64,000 bases of DNA from Lysobacter gummosus (lineage in GTDB: Bacteria; Pseudomonadota; Gammaproteobacteria; Xanthomonadales; Xanthomonadaceae): positions 2,294,001 through 2,358,000 of the forward strand of contig NZ_CP011131.1 of assembly GCF_001442805.1 (NCBI RefSeq), in the 5' to 3' direction. The notes under the pieces are model-generated. The model saw only the letters and a program-made list of their open reading frames with translations. It did not search any database and was not told where the DNA came from. This document shows positions 53,242-63,000 of the stretch, piece by piece (position 1 is the first letter of the stretch; every line of letters begins with the position of its first letter). The translations under genes and the position numbers were made by a program.

Positions 53242-54153
53242 TTATTCCCAAGCCGCCTCGCCACCGCGCGGCGCCAGGCGCTCGGCGACGAAGTCGAGAA
53301 AACACGCGATCCGCGAGGCCAGCTGGGTGTTGCGGTAGTAGACCGCGTTGATCGGCTGGCGCGCGTCCAGGGTTTCGCCCGCGAACAACTGCACCAAATC
53401 GCCGCGGCGCCGGTCTTCGCGGGTCATGAAGTCCGACAGGCAGACGATGCCTTCGCCGGCCAGGGCGAGCTGGCGCAGGGTTTCGCCACTGGAGGCGTGC
53501 AGGCGCGGGGCGATGTCGAGTTCGTTGCCGTGGACATCGCGCAGCGGCCAGCGGTTGAGCGTCGCGGTCGGGGCGAAGCCGAGCAGGCTGTGTTCGCTCA
53601 GATCGGCGACATCGCGCGGTGTTCCGCGCGCCTGCAGATAGGCCGGACTGGCGAGCACGCGCAAGCGGCTGCTCGGCAAGGGCCGCGCGTGCAAGGTCGA
53701 GTCGGCGAGCTGGCCGATGCGGATGGCGATGTCGGTGCGCTGTTCGAGCAGATCGATGATCTGATCGTTGGTGTTGAGCTCCAGTTCGATCTGCGGGTAC
53801 CGGCGGCGAAAATCGCCGATCAGGGGCACGATCACGTGCAGCATGAACGGCGATGCGGCGTTGACCCGAAGACGGCCGGCCGGTTGCTGATGGCGCAGCG
53901 CCATCTGCTCTTCGGCGTCTTCCACCGACGCCAGGATCGCGCGCGTGCGCGCCAGCATGGTTTCGCCTTCCTCGGTCAGCTCCAGCCGCCGCGTGGTCCG
54001 GCGCAATAAAGTGGTGCCGAGTTTTTCCTCCAGCCGGCTCAAGGCGCGGCTGACTCCGGACACGGTCTGATCCAGCGATTCGGCCGCGGCGGTGATCGAG
54101 CCGGTATCGACCACGGTGGCGAAGGCGAGCAGCTCGTCGAGGGTGATCTTCAT
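53242..54153 (-). CDS. LysR-family transcriptional regulator
   Basis: A 303-residue LTTR. The N-terminal winged HTH is MKITLDELLAFATVVDTGSI, TAAAESLDQTVSGVSRALSR LEEKLG, RRTTRRLELTEEG. The effector-binding domain runs from about residue 92 (GRLRVNAASPFMLHVIVPLI) to the end. It belongs to the large subgroup related to AaeR/DsdC-like aldehyde or aromatic regulators; the ligand cannot be read. Divergent from the sorbosone-dehydrogenase-like gene across 149 bp, so that gene is the first candidate target. Confidence 0.94.
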   Translation of the reverse strand: MKITLDELLAFATVVDTGSITAAAESLDQTVSGVSRALSRLEEKLGTTLLRRTTRRLELTEEGETMLARTRAILASVEDAEEQMALRHQQPAGRLRVNAASPFMLHVIVPLIGDFRRRYPQIELELNTNDQIIDLLEQRTDIAIRIGQLADSTLHARPLPSSRLRVLASPAYLQARGTPRDVADLSEHSLLGFAPTATLNRWPLRDVHGNELDIAPRLHASSGETLRQLALAGEGIVCLSDFMTREDRRRGDLVQLFAGETLDARQPINAVYYRNTQLASRIACFLDFVAERLAPRGGEAAWE

Positions 54154-54302
54154 GCGCCATTCTAGGCACGCGCCGGGCCGGGATTTCCAGTGGTCGGTTC
54201 CGCGACGCGATTACGGACGAATTGCCCGCGGCGTGATTGCTTTCTCATCGTCTTAATAGTTGTCGATGCATGCTCGGGCCTTAGCCGCGATGAGGATTCC
54301 AC

Positions 54303-55637
54303 ATGTATCGTCCGCACCGCCGTTGGCTATCGATTCTGTCGTTGTCGCTGCTGTCGGCAGCAGTGCTGAGCGCCTGCGGCGAGCGCGCGAGACTGCAGGT
54401 CTCCGACGGCACCGGTCCCACGCCGAGATTGCCCGCGCCGAACGCGACGACGTTGCCGACCGTCAATATCGCCCCGGCCATCGGCTGGCCGGCCGGCGCC
54501 AAGCCCACGCCGGCCGCGGGACTGGCGGTGCAGGCGTTCGCGCAAGGCCTGGATCACCCGCGCTGGCTGCATGTGCTGCCCAACGGCGATGTGCTGGTGG
54601 CCGAAAGCAACGCGCCGGCCTCGGAGCAGAAAGCCTCCGGCTTCAAGGCCTGGGCCGCGGCGCGGGTGATGAAGAAAGCCGGCGCGGCCGTGCCCAGCGC
54701 CGACCGCATCAGCCTGCTGCGCGATGCCGACGGCGACGGCATCGCCGAATTGCGCACGGTGCTGCTCAAGGATCTGCATTCGCCGTTCGGCATGGCCCTG
54801 GTCGGCAACGCGTTGTACGTCGCCAACGCCGACGCGGTGTGGCGTTTTCCGTATCACGACGGCGACACCGGCATCGCCGACAAGGGCGTGAAGATCACCG
54901 ACCTGCCGGCCGGCATCAATCACCACTGGACCAAGAACCTCATCGCCAGCGCCGACGGCAGCAAGCTCTACATCACGGTGGGTTCCAACAGCAATGTCGG
55001 CGAGAACGGCATGCAGATGGAGGAAGGCCGCGCGGCGATCTGGGAACTCGATCGCGCCAGCGGCAACAAGCGCTTGTTCGCCACCGGCCTGCGCAACCCT
55101 AACGGCCTGGCCTGGGAGCCGAGCACCGGCGCGCTGTGGACCGCGGTCAACGAGCGCGACGAAATCGGCAGCGATCTGGTTCCCGACTACATCACCTCGG
55201 TCAAGGACGGCGGTTTCTACGGCTGGCCCTACAGCTATTACGGCCAGCACGTGGATACGCGGGTGCAGCCGCAGAATTCGCAACTGGTCGCCTCGGCCCT
55301 GGCGCCGGATTACGCGCTCGGGCCGCATACCGCTTCGCTCGGCATCGCGTTTTCGCACGGAACCAGCTTGCCGGCGGCGTTCGCCAACGGTTTGTTCGTG
55401 GCCCAGCACGGCTCGTGGAACCGCAAGCCCAAGAGCGGCTACAAGGTGATCTACGTACCGTTCAAGAACGGCAAGCCCGACGGCGCGCCGGTGGACGTGC
55501 TGACCGGATTTCTCAACGCGAAGGAAGACGCGCAGGGGCGGCCGGTGGACGTGCGCCTGGACAAGCGCGGCGCCTTGCTGGTCAGCGACGACGTCGGCAA
55601 TACGGTGTGGCGGGTGACGGCGGCGAGCGTTCGCTGA
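54303..55637 (+). CDS. sorbosone dehydrogenase-like (PQQ glucose/sorbosone family) lipoprotein
   Basis: A 444-residue beta-propeller protein. The leader ends [11 protein letters not shown] (lipobox, Cys25). Propeller motifs include [80 protein letters not shown] and [20 protein letters not shown]. This is the L-sorbosone dehydrogenase/GDH-type family. Such enzymes use PQQ to oxidise sugars in the periplasm, but many members lack proven activity. Divergent from a LysR gene. Confidence 0.92.
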   Translation: MYRPHRRWLSILSLSLLSAAVLSACGERARLQVSDGTGPTPRLPAPNATTLPTVNIAPAIGWPAGAKPTPAAGLAVQAFAQGLDHPRWLHVLPNGDVLVAESNAPASEQKASGFKAWAAARVMKKAGAAVPSADRISLLRDADGDGIAELRTVLLKDLHSPFGMALVGNALYVANADAVWRFPYHDGDTGIADKGVKITDLPAGINHHWTKNLIASADGSKLYITVGSNSNVGENGMQMEEGRAAIWELDRASGNKRLFATGLRNPNGLAWEPSTGALWTAVNERDEIGSDLVPDYITSVKDGGFYGWPYSYYGQHVDTRVQPQNSQLVASALAPDYALGPHTASLGIAFSHGTSLPAAFANGLFVAQHGSWNRKPKSGYKVIYVPFKNGKPDGAPVDVLTGFLNAKEDAQGRPVDVRLDKRGALLVSDDVGNTVWRVTAASVR

Positions 55638-55673
55638 GCGCGTTCGATTGCCGCGGTCGCGGGCCGCGCCGGC

Positions 55674-56351
55674 TCAATCGCAACCGTCGCGGCCGCCGTC
55701 GAACAACACCACCGCGGCGGAATTCGGCGTGCCCGGCTTATGCGACAGCGAGGCGCCGACGATGCTGAGCTTCAAGTGCTCGGGCGAGACCTCGATGCGC
55801 AGACGCTTGCTCGCGCCGCGTTCGCGGTAGTCCAGGGTATGCGTGTCCGCCGATGCGCCGGGCGCCGGCGGTGCCGCTTCGGACACACGCTCGTATTCGA
55901 TCCGCGCCTGCGGATTGGCGATCAGCGAGGCCATCGCATCGGCGTTGGGCTTGATCGCCTTGGTATGCGGCAACTGCCGCATCGGCGCGGGCTTGGACGC
56001 CGGCGCGGGCGTGGGATCGGCGATCGGGCGGCTGGCCAGCAGCGCCGTGCGCCCGTCGCGCGCGAACCACAACTGCACGCGGCGATCGGGATCGTCGCCG
56101 TCGGCGCGTTGCAACTGGCCGCTGAGCCATTGCGGGTGTTCGCGATCGGGCAACAGGCGCAGCAACAAGGTGGCGCGGCCGTCGGGCTCGACTTTCTGGA
56201 TCCAGCAGCCACGCACGCGGTCGATCTCGTCCGGCGTGGCCGGCGACGGCGGCGATGCGGGCGGCGCGGGGCGTTTGGCGGCGTCGGCATGGGAGCAGCC
56301 GAGCGCGAGCAGCGACGCGCCGAGGGTGAAAGCAATCAGGGAACGCGGCAT
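55674..56351 (-). CDS. secreted lipoprotein, paralogue of the adjacent upstream gene
   Basis: A 225-residue protein with a lipoprotein signal (MPRSLIAFTLGASLLALGC, Cys19), then a Pro/Ala linker. Its domain begins GCWIQKVEPDGRATLLLRLL and ends LRIEVSPEHLKLSIVGASLS...FDGGRDGCD. The same frame of residues (GCW near the start, LR-EVS---L and final CD) occurs in the 56449-57180 product, so the two are tandem paralogues. Two conserved Cys suggest one disulfide. Function unknown. Confidence 0.82.
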   Translation of the reverse strand: MPRSLIAFTLGASLLALGCSHADAAKRPAPPASPPSPATPDEIDRVRGCWIQKVEPDGRATLLLRLLPDREHPQWLSGQLQRADGDDPDRRVQLWFARDGRTALLASRPIADPTPAPASKPAPMRQLPHTKAIKPNADAMASLIANPQARIEYERVSEAAPPAPGASADTHTLDYRERGASKRLRIEVSPEHLKLSIVGASLSHKPGTPNSAAVVLFDGGRDGCD

Positions 56352-56448
56352 GGCGGGGTTCTCGCAAGGGACCGGTGGCGCACCCGGCCACACTAGGCGT
56401 TCGCGCGGTGCATGTCGTGAAGGCCGGCGCGTGCGTGCACGATGGCGT

Positions 56449-57180
56449 TCAGCGTCGCGGCTTCGAATCGCGCGGGCCGGATGCGGGCGGCGTGGCGGTC
56501 GCCGCATCGCAGCTCTCGCGCCGGCCTTCGAACAGCAGTTCCAGTTGCGGGCCGATGGAAGGATCGGGAAGACGCTCCGCCAGCAGGATCGCCTGCATCC
56601 GCAATCGGCTGGCCGATACTTCGAGCCGGAGAATAATCGGGCCGCGCCGCTGCTGATAGTAGGCCGTGAGCGTGCCGGGTATCGCCGGGCTGTCGCTGAA
56701 CCTGGTCGGCATATCGCCGTGCTCGAACACGATGCGCCATGCGCGCGCGGTAAACGAGAGCTGCAACCGGTCGATGGGCCGCCACGTGCGCGGATCGACG
56801 GGCCGCAGGGGAATTTTCGCCGGCCACGCGATCGTGACTTCGTCGTCGTCCGCGCCGTCGGGGAGGACCGCCATGATCAGCTGCGAACCGTGATTGGTCA
56901 GCGCCAGTTGCAGCGAACGTTCGCGCGGGTCGGGGACGACGCGGCGGATTTCGCCGAACAATCCGGACGGCGATGGCTTCGCTTCTCGCCAGTTCAATCG
57001 GCGTGCGACGCCGTCGTCGTCGGCGCCGCGGATGGCCCAGCAGCCCTGCGCGAGTTCGGCGACGGATTGCTCGTTGGAGACCGGGGCCGCGGAGGCGGGC
57101 GATATCGCGAACGCGCCGGTAATCGACACGACCAGCGCCAGCAGGGCGGGCGGTAGGCAAACGCTCGGCGAACGCGGCAT
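56449..57180 (-). CDS. secreted protein, paralogue of the adjacent downstream gene
   Basis: A 243-residue protein with a signal peptide (to about A32). The mature part starts near AELAQGCWAIRGADDDGVAR and ends LRLEVSASRLRMQAILLAER...FEGRRESCD plus a 19-residue Pro/Arg tail. It aligns with the downstream lipoprotein over the whole domain at low identity, including both cysteines, but lacks the lipobox Cys. Function unknown; tandem duplication with divergence of anchoring is inferred. Confidence 0.82.
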   Translation of the reverse strand: MPRSPSVCLPPALLALVVSITGAFAISPASAAPVSNEQSVAELAQGCWAIRGADDDGVARRLNWREAKPSPSGLFGEIRRVVPDPRERSLQLALTNHGSQLIMAVLPDGADDDEVTIAWPAKIPLRPVDPRTWRPIDRLQLSFTARAWRIVFEHGDMPTRFSDSPAIPGTLTAYYQQRRGPIILRLEVSASRLRMQAILLAERLPDPSIGPQLELLFEGRRESCDAATATPPASGPRDSKPRR

Positions 57181-57246
57181 GAGGGGGAGCCTTGGGTGAT
57201 GGTGAACCTCATCCTAAGCCAGGGCCGACCGGATCGCGGCATCCAC

Positions 57247-57376
57247 GTTTTTGCTCGTCATTCCCGCGAACGCGGGCTCTGCTTTACTTCGGCGAAGCCG
57301 AACATCCAGGGCCTTTCGTGCGAGAACGTTTGAAGTCGCTGGATTCCCGCGTTCGCGGGAATGACGAGCAAAAACG
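57247..57376. repeat. dispersed palindromic element, family A copy 2
   Basis: A 130-bp element with perfect 31-bp terminal inverted repeats (CGTTTTTGCTCGTCATTCCC continuing GCGAACGCGGG). The interior is nearly identical to 11381-11491. It sits 38 bp past the pbpC stop. The right arm on the minus strand ends in a T-rich run, so it could also act as a terminator. Confidence 0.88.
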
Positions 57377-57413
57377 CAGAGGCTTGTGAAGCCGAAACCT
57401 CGGCGAGGCAGCG

Positions 57414-59807
57414 TTACTGCACCACCGCGACCTCGATCTCCCGCTCATCGCTGCGTCCGCGATCATCGACCACCGACACCCGGAACTGGCCGGTGCGATC
57501 CGGCGTCCAGGCCAGCGCCTTGCCCGGGTCGGCGCTGCCGATGAAGGTGTTGCCGACGAACCAGTACAGCTTCGACACGTCGGCATCGACCGTCGCGGCC
57601 AGGCTCAGGTTGACCTGGTCCGGATGCGACAGCCGCATCGTGTAGCGGGTGGCGCGATAGGGCGAGGTGATGCTCGGCGCCGTACCCAGCCAATCCTGAG
57701 CGCCGCCGCAGTCGTGGCCGGACGGTGGGCGCTTGCGCGGAATGCCGGCCTGCACGAACACCTGGGCCAGATCGGACGGCCAGAATTCGAACACTTCCGT
57801 GCGCATGGTGTCAGGATCGAAGCGCCCGCACACCGGTCGGCCGCTGATCTTGTCCAGGGCGACCGCGCGATGCACGGTGCTGATCCGGATCGGCGACTTG
57901 CCGGGGATGAACCAGGTCATGCCGCGCTGCGGGCACCAGGCGTTGGGCAGGTCGCCGCTGGCGCGGCAGACTTCCACGCGCTTGATGTTGATCGGCCATT
58001 GCCGCACCGGATCGGCCAGATCCACGCGCGCGGCCTGCAGGCCATCGACGATGTCGAAGAACAGCGGCGCCGCCGCTTCCACGCCGACCAGGGCCGGATT
58101 GCTGGCGCCGTCGAAATTGCCCATCCACACCACCAGCACGTACGGGCCGACGATGCCGGCGCTCCAGGCGTCGCGGAACGCCCACGAGGTGCCGGTCTTC
58201 CACGCCACCGGCAAGGGTCGCGAAGCCGATTGCGAACCCGCGTCGGGGCGCGGATTGTGCCGCAGCATGTCGCGGGTGATGAACGCGGCCTCGGCGCTGA
58301 TCAGGCGCGCGCCTTCTTCCTGCGGATCGCTCTCGCGCCAGCGCAGCGCGCGCAGGCGGCCGTCGTTGCCGAGCATCGCGTACATGCGCGCGAGCTCGTT
58401 CATCGTCACTTCGCCGCCGCCGAGCACCAGCGCCAGGCCGTAGTGATCCTTGCTGGCCATGCGGCTGACCCCGGCCTGGCGCAGGAAATCGTAGAAGCCG
58501 GGCTGCTTGAGCTGGGAGGCGACATACACCGCGGGAATATTGCGGCTGCGCACCAGCGCTTCGGTCGCGGTCACCGGGCCCATGAAGCGGCCGTCGAAAT
58601 TCTCCGGCGTGTACGGGCCGAACGCGCTGGGCACGTCGCGCAGCACGGTCTGCGGATGCAGCACGCCCTGATCCAGGGCCAGGGCGTAGATGAAAGGCTT
58701 CAAGGTGGAGCCGGGCGAGCGCTTGGCGTCGCTGCCGTTGACCTGTCCCTGGATCGAGGCGTCGAAGTAATCCGCCGAGCCGACCAGCGCGCGCACGCCC
58801 ATGTCGCGGGTGTCGATCAGGATCGCGCTGGCGTTGCGCAGACCGCGGCTGCGTTCGCGCTGCAGATGATTGCGCACGCGTTCTTCGAGCAGGCGCTGCA
58901 GGCGGGTGTCGAGCGTGGTCTTGAGTTCCGGCCCGGCCTCCGGATGCCAGGCCTGTTCGGCCAGCACGCGATCGACCAGATGCGGCGCGCGGAACGGCAG
59001 TTCGCGCGCGCTGTGCAGGCGCAGCGGCAGGTTCAGCAGCGCGTCCTCGGCCGCGTCCTCGGGGTGGCGTTCGCGCCAGCGCGCGTACAGCCGCGCGCGC
59101 GCGGCTTGCAGGCCGCGGCCGATGTAGTAGGCATCGTCGTCGCTGCCGTCTTCGTGGACGGCGAGTTTGCCGCGGCGCGACGGCGCTTGCGGCAACACGG
59201 CCAAGGCCAGGGATTCGGGAAGCGTCAGGCGATCGGTGGGCTTGCGGTAATAGATCAGGCTGGCCGCGCCGACGCCTTCGATGTTGCCGCCGTAGGGGGC
59301 GAAATTCAGATAAGCCTCAAGGATGTCGTCCTTGGAATAGCACAGCTCGAGTTGCACCGCGCGCGCGATCTGCACCAGCTTGCCGCGCACATCGCGGGTC
59401 TGCAGGCGCCAGCGCAGGCGCGCGAGCTGCATGGTCAGGGTGGAACCGCCGACGCGGGCCTCGCCGCTGCCGTAGGTGGACCAGGCGCCGCGCAGCAGGC
59501 TGACCGGATTGAATCCCGGATGCCAGCGGAACCAGGCGTCCTCCTGCAGCATCACCGCTTCGACCAGACGGGGCGAAATGTCCTTCAGCGGCACCCACAA
59601 ACGGTAGCGCTGGTCGCTGGCGAGGGTCAGCCGCAGCAACCGGCCCTCGCGGTCGCGCACGACGGTCGACAGCGGGATCGCTTCCGACAGGGAAGGGCGC
59701 GGCCAAAAGCGCACAGCGCCAAGGATCGCAGCGACGACAATGAGACTCAGCAGAAGAACCACCCACTGCCGTCGCCACTTGATAATGCGAAACAAGCCGA
59801 GATTCAT
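57414..59807 (-). CDS. pbpC: penicillin-binding protein 1C
   Basis: A 797-residue bifunctional class A PBP. TM helix QWVVLLLSLIVVAAILGAV (about 15-33). Glycosyltransferase GT51: VMLQEDAWFRWHPGFNPVSL and GGSTLTMQLARL. Transpeptidase: SPGSTLKPFIYAL (Ser in S-T-L-K), VRSRNIPAVY (SxN) and AWKTGTSWAFRDAW (KTG). The C-terminal BiPBP_C domain is typical of PBP1C. It polymerises and possibly crosslinks peptidoglycan in the periplasm. The start is M at 59807, overlapping the stop of a 38-codon mini-ORF produced by duplication. Downstream of an alpha-2-macroglobulin gene, as in E. coli yfhM-pbpC. Confidence 0.95.
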   Translation of the reverse strand: MNLGLFRIIKWRRQWVVLLLSLIVVAAILGAVRFWPRPSLSEAIPLSTVVRDREGRLLRLTLASDQRYRLWVPLKDISPRLVEAVMLQEDAWFRWHPGFNPVSLLRGAWSTYGSGEARVGGSTLTMQLARLRWRLQTRDVRGKLVQIARAVQLELCYSKDDILEAYLNFAPYGGNIEGVGAASLIYYRKPTDRLTLPESLALAVLPQAPSRRGKLAVHEDGSDDDAYYIGRGLQAARARLYARWRERHPEDAAEDALLNLPLRLHSARELPFRAPHLVDRVLAEQAWHPEAGPELKTTLDTRLQRLLEERVRNHLQRERSRGLRNASAILIDTRDMGVRALVGSADYFDASIQGQVNGSDAKRSPGSTLKPFIYALALDQGVLHPQTVLRDVPSAFGPYTPENFDGRFMGPVTATEALVRSRNIPAVYVASQLKQPGFYDFLRQAGVSRMASKDHYGLALVLGGGEVTMNELARMYAMLGNDGRLRALRWRESDPQEEGARLISAEAAFITRDMLRHNPRPDAGSQSASRPLPVAWKTGTSWAFRDAWSAGIVGPYVLVVWMGNFDGASNPALVGVEAAAPLFFDIVDGLQAARVDLADPVRQWPINIKRVEVCRASGDLPNAWCPQRGMTWFIPGKSPIRISTVHRAVALDKISGRPVCGRFDPDTMRTEVFEFWPSDLAQVFVQAGIPRKRPPSGHDCGGAQDWLGTAPSITSPYRATRYTMRLSHPDQVNLSLAATVDADVSKLYWFVGNTFIGSADPGKALAWTPDRTGQFRVSVVDDRGRSDEREIEVAVVQ

Positions 59808-59920
59808 GGCGCAGATCCAACGCGCACAGCGCCCCACATCGCAGCGACGACAATGAGACTCAGCAGAAGAACCACCCACTGCCGTCGCCACTTGCTAATG
59901 CGAAACAAGCCGAGATTCAT
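59705..59920 (-). repeat. tandem 113-bp duplication of the 5' end of pbpC
   Basis: Two adjacent copies (59705-59807 and 59818-59920, offset 113 bp) share almost all bases; differences are ATTATC/ATTAGC and GATCCTTGG/GATGTGGGG. 113 is not a multiple of three, so the upstream copy is out of frame with pbpC after its own stop. Confidence 0.9.
59804..59920 (-). CDS. 38-codon membrane mini-ORF duplicated from the pbpC N-terminus
   Basis: Reads MNLGLFRISKWRRQWVVLLL, SLIVVAAMWGAVRVGSAP and stop. The first 27 residues match PBP1C except I9S; the stop TGA overlaps the pbpC ATG (ATGA). It would encode a cytoplasmic basic stub plus one TM helix. Whether it is translated is unknown. It could serve as a coupling leader for pbpC or be a harmless scar. 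Confidence 0.5.
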   Translation of the reverse strand: MNLGLFRISKWRRQWVVLLLSLIVVAAMWGAVRVGSAP

Positions 59921-60005
59921 CGCACAGGCTCAAAGTGCAAAACGTTCTGTAACGCGGCGGCGGCAATGATCCGCCGCCGCCTTCTCATCGAAACCCGCCG
60001 CGGAT

Positions 60006-63000
60006 TCATGGCGTGGGCGCATTCACCTGCAACACGCCCGCTGGGCCGCCCTGCGCGTACACCGAGCGCTCGTACATCGATTCGGCATACACCGGCGGCA
60101 CCACGAACTTGCCGCTGTTGTTGGCGCGGACCTTGTAGCGGAACTCGCTGGCTTCGCCGCCAACGCTGCCGTACAGGACAATGCGATCTTCGCGCTGTTC
60201 GACATGCAAGGGCGCGAAGGTCGAGCCGGGCAGGGCCAGGGTCTGTTGCGGCGCCGCGTTCGGATCGGGGACGTCGCGCGAAGGTTGGCCTTCCTCGCTT
60301 TCGCCATCGCCTTCGCTTTCGCCGCACTCTTCCTCGCAGCCTTCCTCCATCGCGGCCCCGCTTTCGTCCGCGCTGGCGCTGGCCGCGACGTACTGCATCA
60401 CCGGTTCGAAACCGCCCGGCAGCAGATCGACGATCGCGATGGAATCGCGCATCGGTACGCCGAGCGCACGCACCCGCACGCGCACCGTGACTTCCTGGCC
60501 CTGCCTGATCGAGGCGACCGGCTTGCCGGCGTCGTCGAGGTACTCGCGCACCACTTCCAGCCCTTTGTCCTGCACTTCCTTGGGCAGGGCGCGGTCGAAG
60601 CCGCTTTGATTGACCAGATACCAGGCCGGTGCCGGGCCGCCCGGCGCGACCCACAGGCGCAGATCGCCGCCGGCGAAGTTGCCGCGCGAAATCACGCCCT
60701 GCGCCGCGCCGATCGGCCGCGACTTGCCGTCCTTGCTGGCCGCTTCCAGCACCGGCAGCGGTTGCTGCGGCTGGGCGCCGGCGTAGGCGTCCATCGCCAG
60801 CACGGTCAGCGCCGAGGACAGGGTGTTGTAGCTGTTGTGACGCAGCGGATCGAGCAGGCGTTCCAGCGCCGTCATCTTCAGGCCGTCGCGGGTCAGCGCC
60901 GGGAAGTGACGGTTCAGCAGATACACCGTCCAGGCCTGATCGATGCCGTTGTCGTAGTAGGACGCGTAGACGCCGCGCGTGGTCGCCGCCGCGCCGTTGG
61001 CGCGGATCAGCGCCTTGTTGACCAACGGTCGTGCCGCTTTGTCCTGCTGCAGCAACTGATAGCTCGACGCGATCAGCAGGCCGGCGACATCGTTCTCCCA
61101 GGTCTTGGGCTGATCGCGCTTGATCTGCTCGTGCACCGCGCTGAGCAGGTTGCTGGCGGTGCGGCCCTGGCGGACCAGCAGATACACCGCCAGCGCGCGG
61201 CTGCGCAGCGACGGCAGGTCGTTGCCCGAGCGGTCGGCGGCCAGCTGTTCCAGATAGCCGTTGAGCGACTTGAGCAGGTCCTGCGGAATCGCCTGGCCGC
61301 GATCGCGCGCTTCCAGCAGATACAGCGCGGCATAACCGGTGACGAAGTTGTCCGCTTCCGGCGTCGCCGTCCACAGGCCGATGCCGCCTTCGCTGTTCTG
61401 GCGCGAACGCAGCACGTCGATGATGTCCAACTTCACATCGCCCGGACGGTTATCGACGATCTTGCCCAGTTCCGGATGCGAGGCCAGCACCAGCGCCGGG
61501 AACGCGCCGCTGAGCAACTGCTCGCTGCACTGGTACGGGTAATCGCTCAGGTACGCGGTCAGCCCGTCCACCGCCACCAGCGGCGACACCGAGGCCGACA
61601 ACTGCCGCGTGGCGCGCTGGTCGTACATCGCGCGCAGCGGCTGGATGACGACGCGCTTGTCGGCGCGGCCGGCGATCAGGTCCTGGCGCGCGACCAGCGC
61701 CGGGCGCAGCGACAGCTCGATCCGACGCTTGGCCGAGTACATGCCCGAAGACGCCGTCCCCGACGCGGCCTGGATGCCGACCGGCAGCGCGCCCAGCGCA
61801 TTGCCGGCCTTGACCCGGAACCGCACCGTGGCTTCGCTGCGCGGCGCGATCGACACCGCGGCCGGCGCGGCGCCGACCAGACTCAGCGACGCCGGCAATT
61901 GCAGGCTGACCGTCACCTGCGAGGGCTTCTTCGCGCCCTCGATGGTGTTGGCCACGCCGACCGGCAGGTCGAACTCGTCGCCCGGCGCGACATGGGTCGG
62001 CACGGTCGGAGTCAGCACGAAATCGCCGCGCACGATCGCATCGTCCTGGATCACGCCGATGCGTCCGGGCGTCACCGCCACCGCGACCACGCGCACCTGG
62101 CCGTTGAAGTGATCGGGCAGGGTGAACTTGAACTGATGGCTGCCATCGACATCGACGATGCCCGACCACCACACCGCCGGCTTCTCCGACTTGCGCTTGA
62201 ACGGATTGAGATGCTTGGCCATGCCGCCTTCGCCGTCGCCGCCCGGCGCCGCCGAGGCGGCGATGCGGCTGAACTCCGGCAGCAGCAGATCGAGAATCTG
62301 CGCGGTGTCCACCTGCAGCGACTTCTTGCGGAAGAAATGATCCAGCGGATCGCCGACGCGGTAGCGCGCGACCTGCAGGATGCCTTCATCGACCGCGAAC
62401 AGCACCACTCGCGCCTTGCCTTCGGTGGTGACATCGGCCGTCATCGGCGTGCCCGGCTTGGTCACCTTGGGCAGCGTCAGTTTCAGCGGCTGCGTGCGCG
62501 CGCTGCGATCGACCGCGAACGGCGCCACGCCGAACGACAACGGGCTCATGTAGATCTCGTCGGAGTTCGGATCGCGCAGGAACTGCACGTTGATGTAGCC
62601 GTTGCCCTCGAAATCGGCCGGCACGGTGATCTTCTGCACGCTGGCGCTGCTGTCGGCGTGGAACCAGGCGTGGGCGTAGACCTTGTCGCGTTCCAGCGTG
62701 ATCAACCCGCTGCCGGCATACGGCGCGCGGATGCTGATCTCGATGGTCTCGCCCGGCTTGTAGCTGGGCTTGGACAAGTTAAGGCTGAGCTCGGCATTGC
62801 GCTCCAGCGAGCGCGACAGGTTGGCCGCGCCGGCGATCTGGTAGCCGATCTGATTGAGCACCTTGCCGTCGGCGCTGCGCACTTCGAGCAGGAAATCGCC
62901 CGGCTGGTCGGTCGGCAGCGACACGGTCTGACGGCCGCCGGCTAGGGCCAGCGGTTCGTCGCGCTTGTCGTAGCGGCGCTCGTGCGAGACATAGCGGTAC

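Noticed and set aside
57624..59969. A 781-codon plus-strand ORF over pbpC
   Set aside because: It is antisense to a full PBP1C with all catalytic motifs, and its translation is repetitive and featureless.
60204..62945. A 913-codon plus-strand ORF over the macroglobulin gene
   Set aside because: Antisense shadow. The minus strand holds the thioester motif and macroglobulin domains.
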